The translations under genes were made by a program, and so were the position numbers. The notes under the pieces were generated by a model. It did no database searches. It was not told where the DNA came from and saw only the letters and a list, made by a program, of their open reading frames with translations. From assembly GCF_002217435.1 (NCBI RefSeq), contig NZ_MUHF01000016.1, positions 1 through 64,000 of the forward strand: 64,000 bases of DNA, in the 5' to 3' direction. This stretch comes from Flavobacterium reichenbachii. Lineage in GTDB: Bacteria > Bacteroidota > Bacteroidia > Flavobacteriales > Flavobacteriaceae. Positions 62,896 to 64,000 of the stretch are shown piece by piece; position 1 is the first letter of the stretch, and every line of letters starts with the position of its first letter.

Positions 62896-63636
62896 ATGCA
62901 AAAGATAATTTCATATCCGATATCTGTAATTTACTATTTATGTTTTGGATTTTGTTTGGCGATTTTTCACCCTATTCAATGGGTCTGCCTAAATCTTTTT
63001 GGTTATCAGGCTCACAAAAAGAGTGTTGACTATTTAAATTTTTTTCTTTTAAGATGTACTAATCTTGTCGGAACAACTTACAAAATAGAAAACCGGGAAA
63101 CTATTCCTGTCGGAGTTCCCTTGATTTTTGTTTCTAATCATCAAAGTATGTACGATATCATAGCAATGATTTGGTACTTTAGACGTTTTCATTGTAAATT
63201 TGTAAGTAAGAAAGAGTTAGGAAGCGGTATTCCAAGTGTTTCTTTCAATTTGAGACATGGAGGATCAGTGCTTATTGACCGTAAAGATCCAAAACAAGCT
63301 ATTCCAGTAATCAAAGGCTTATCTGAATATATTGAAAAGAATACCAGATCTGCGGTGATTTTTCCAGAAGGAACCAGAAGTAAAACTGGTAAACCAAAAG
63401 AATTTGCTCAAAGCGGTTTAAAAATTTTATGCAAATATGCGCCAAGTGCGTACATTGTGCCGGTGAGTATTAATAATTCCTGGAAAATGGTGAGATACGG
63501 AATGTTTCCTGTTGGCTTGGGCAATCGCCTTAGCTTTACAGTTCATAAAGCTTTGGCTGTAAAAGATTATGATTTTGTCGAATTAATGGCAATTACAGAA
63601 AAAGCAATTGTAGAAGGAGTAAATGAATATAAATAG
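62896..63636 (+). CDS. 1-acyl-sn-glycerol-3-phosphate acyltransferase (PlsC family, second copy)
   Basis: A 246-residue membrane acyltransferase (start at 62896; the frame extends to a TTG at 62833 but the ATG fits better). A hydrophobic segment is at about residues 5-22 (SYPISVIYYLCFGFCLAIF). Motif I is NHQSMYD (about residues 80-86) with the His-x4-Asp, and motif III is FPEGTRS (about residues 155-161). It presumably makes phosphatidic acid for membrane lipid synthesis. It is 52 bp before the acyl-ACP desaturase, so the two likely act in the same lipid pathway. The first copy at 21842-22597 differs in sequence around the motifs. Confidence 0.92.
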   Translation: MQKIISYPISVIYYLCFGFCLAIFHPIQWVCLNLFGYQAHKKSVDYLNFFLLRCTNLVGTTYKIENRETIPVGVPLIFVSNHQSMYDIIAMIWYFRRFHCKFVSKKELGSGIPSVSFNLRHGGSVLIDRKDPKQAIPVIKGLSEYIEKNTRSAVIFPEGTRSKTGKPKEFAQSGLKILCKYAPSAYIVPVSINNSWKMVRYGMFPVGLGNRLSFTVHKALAVKDYDFVELMAITEKAIVEGVNEYK

Positions 63637-63688
63637 ATTTTTGTTTTTAGCAGCGCTAATCACTAAAGTCCCAAATCTAAAATGAATA

Positions 63689-64000
63689 ATGTCTATAAAA
63701 AACATTAGATTAGAAGTAATGCAGTTTTTGGAAAAAAACGTGGATACCTTCGTTGAACAGTATTTAATTCCAGTAGAGAAAATTTGGCAGCCTACAGATT
63801 TTTTACCTAATTCTCAAGGAGAGAATTTCTTTGAAGAGGTAAAAGAATTAAGAGAAATTGCCAAAGAATTACCATATGATTTCTGGGTTACGCTTGTAGG
63901 TGATACCATTACCGAAGAAGCTTTGCCAACCTATGAATCTTGGTTAATGGATGTAGAAGGTGTAAATCAGGTAGAAGATGGTGGAAACGGTTGGTCTAAA
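63689..64000 (+). CDS. acyl-ACP desaturase, 5' part (cut by window edge)
   Basis: The first 104 codons of a gene that continues beyond the window: MSIKNIRLEVMQFLEKNVDT, then VEKIWQPTDFLPN, FFEEVKELREIAKELPYDFWVTLVGDTITEEALPTYESWLMDV. This is the N-terminal part of soluble acyl-ACP desaturases (fatty acid desaturase 2 family), with the first conserved E-E-A-L-P-T-Y segment that contributes the di-iron ligand. It introduces a double bond into acyl-ACP chains. It lies 52 bp after the PlsC-family gene. Another frame starting ATG at 63683 stops after eight codons and is not used. Confidence 0.88.
   Translation, partial: MSIKNIRLEVMQFLEKNVDTFVEQYLIPVEKIWQPTDFLPNSQGENFFEEVKELREIAKELPYDFWVTLVGDTITEEALPTYESWLMDVEGVNQVEDGGNGWSK

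Overview
The window reads as a chromosomal segment of a Flavobacterium-type member of the Bacteroidota, close to Flavobacterium johnsoniae. The evidence is the AT-rich, T-tract-rich intergenic DNA, -7 promoter boxes of the TAnnTTTG type, the absence of Shine-Dalgarno-like leaders, families such as DUF4175, DUF4837, CCDC81-type HU/SPOR and PorP/SprF, and a complete spr gliding-motility locus. I see no insertion sequence, prophage, CRISPR array, rRNA or tRNA gene. Species-level naming is inference from family knowledge.

Layout. 1-780 is gene-free and very AT-rich. 781-2359 holds a small exported protein and a three-gene envelope-stress-like cluster (YtxH, YqjE-like, DUF6327-like), which converges on an SPFH/band-7 protein. 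gltX (minus strand) is divergent from a TTG-initiated DUF4175 giant that overlaps ybeY by 4 bp. From the last codons of ybeY to just past mnmG lies a cluster of parS-like palindromes (consensus TGTTYCACGTGRAACA, identical or nearly so to the Bacillus subtilis ParB site) with arrays of GTTTCA/TGAAAC hexamers. I read this as the chromosomal partitioning centromere. 11.4-26.5 kb is housekeeping and small-hypothetical DNA: a GNAT protein, a methyltransferase, a Skp/OmpH-like lipoprotein, a PIF1-like helicase, an HU-SPOR envelope protein, dprA, trpS, plsC, recA, a thioesterase, a DoxX protein and holB.

26.87-55.02 kb is one 28-kb operon with a recognisable promoter at its head, a strong terminator at its tail and seven genes: a small exported protein, a beta-helix-like protein, a small Cys-containing exported protein, sprC, sprD, sprB and sprF. 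In F. johnsoniae the equivalent seven genes (Fjoh_0984 to Fjoh_0978, from memory) encode the mobile cell-surface adhesin SprB, which is moved by the gliding motor and exported by the type IX secretion system (T9SS), plus its partners. SprB here is about 5,889 residues with roughly 50 SprB-type repeats. Those repeats are organised in a seven-unit super-repeat of 578-608 residues present about five times, and a jelly-roll-like domain is embedded before them. SprD combines a PorP/SprF-like barrel with more than 1,100 residues of Ala/Lys-rich coiled coil, part of it an exact 204-bp-period DNA repeat.

55.2-64 kb carries pgk, an MltD-like lytic transglycosylase with LysM domains, a DUF4837 lipoprotein whose start codon sits inside a terminator-like hairpin, a DUF1579 lipoprotein, an ElaA-type acetyltransferase, an S41 (CtpA) protease, rnpA, a second PlsC-type acyltransferase and the 5' part of an acyl-ACP desaturase cut by the window edge.

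The most noteworthy signals beyond ordinary annotation are the parS cluster (one site forms the last codons of ybeY), the higher-order periodicity of SprB, the exact long-period repeat in sprD, and several long intercistronic hairpins in the spr operon.
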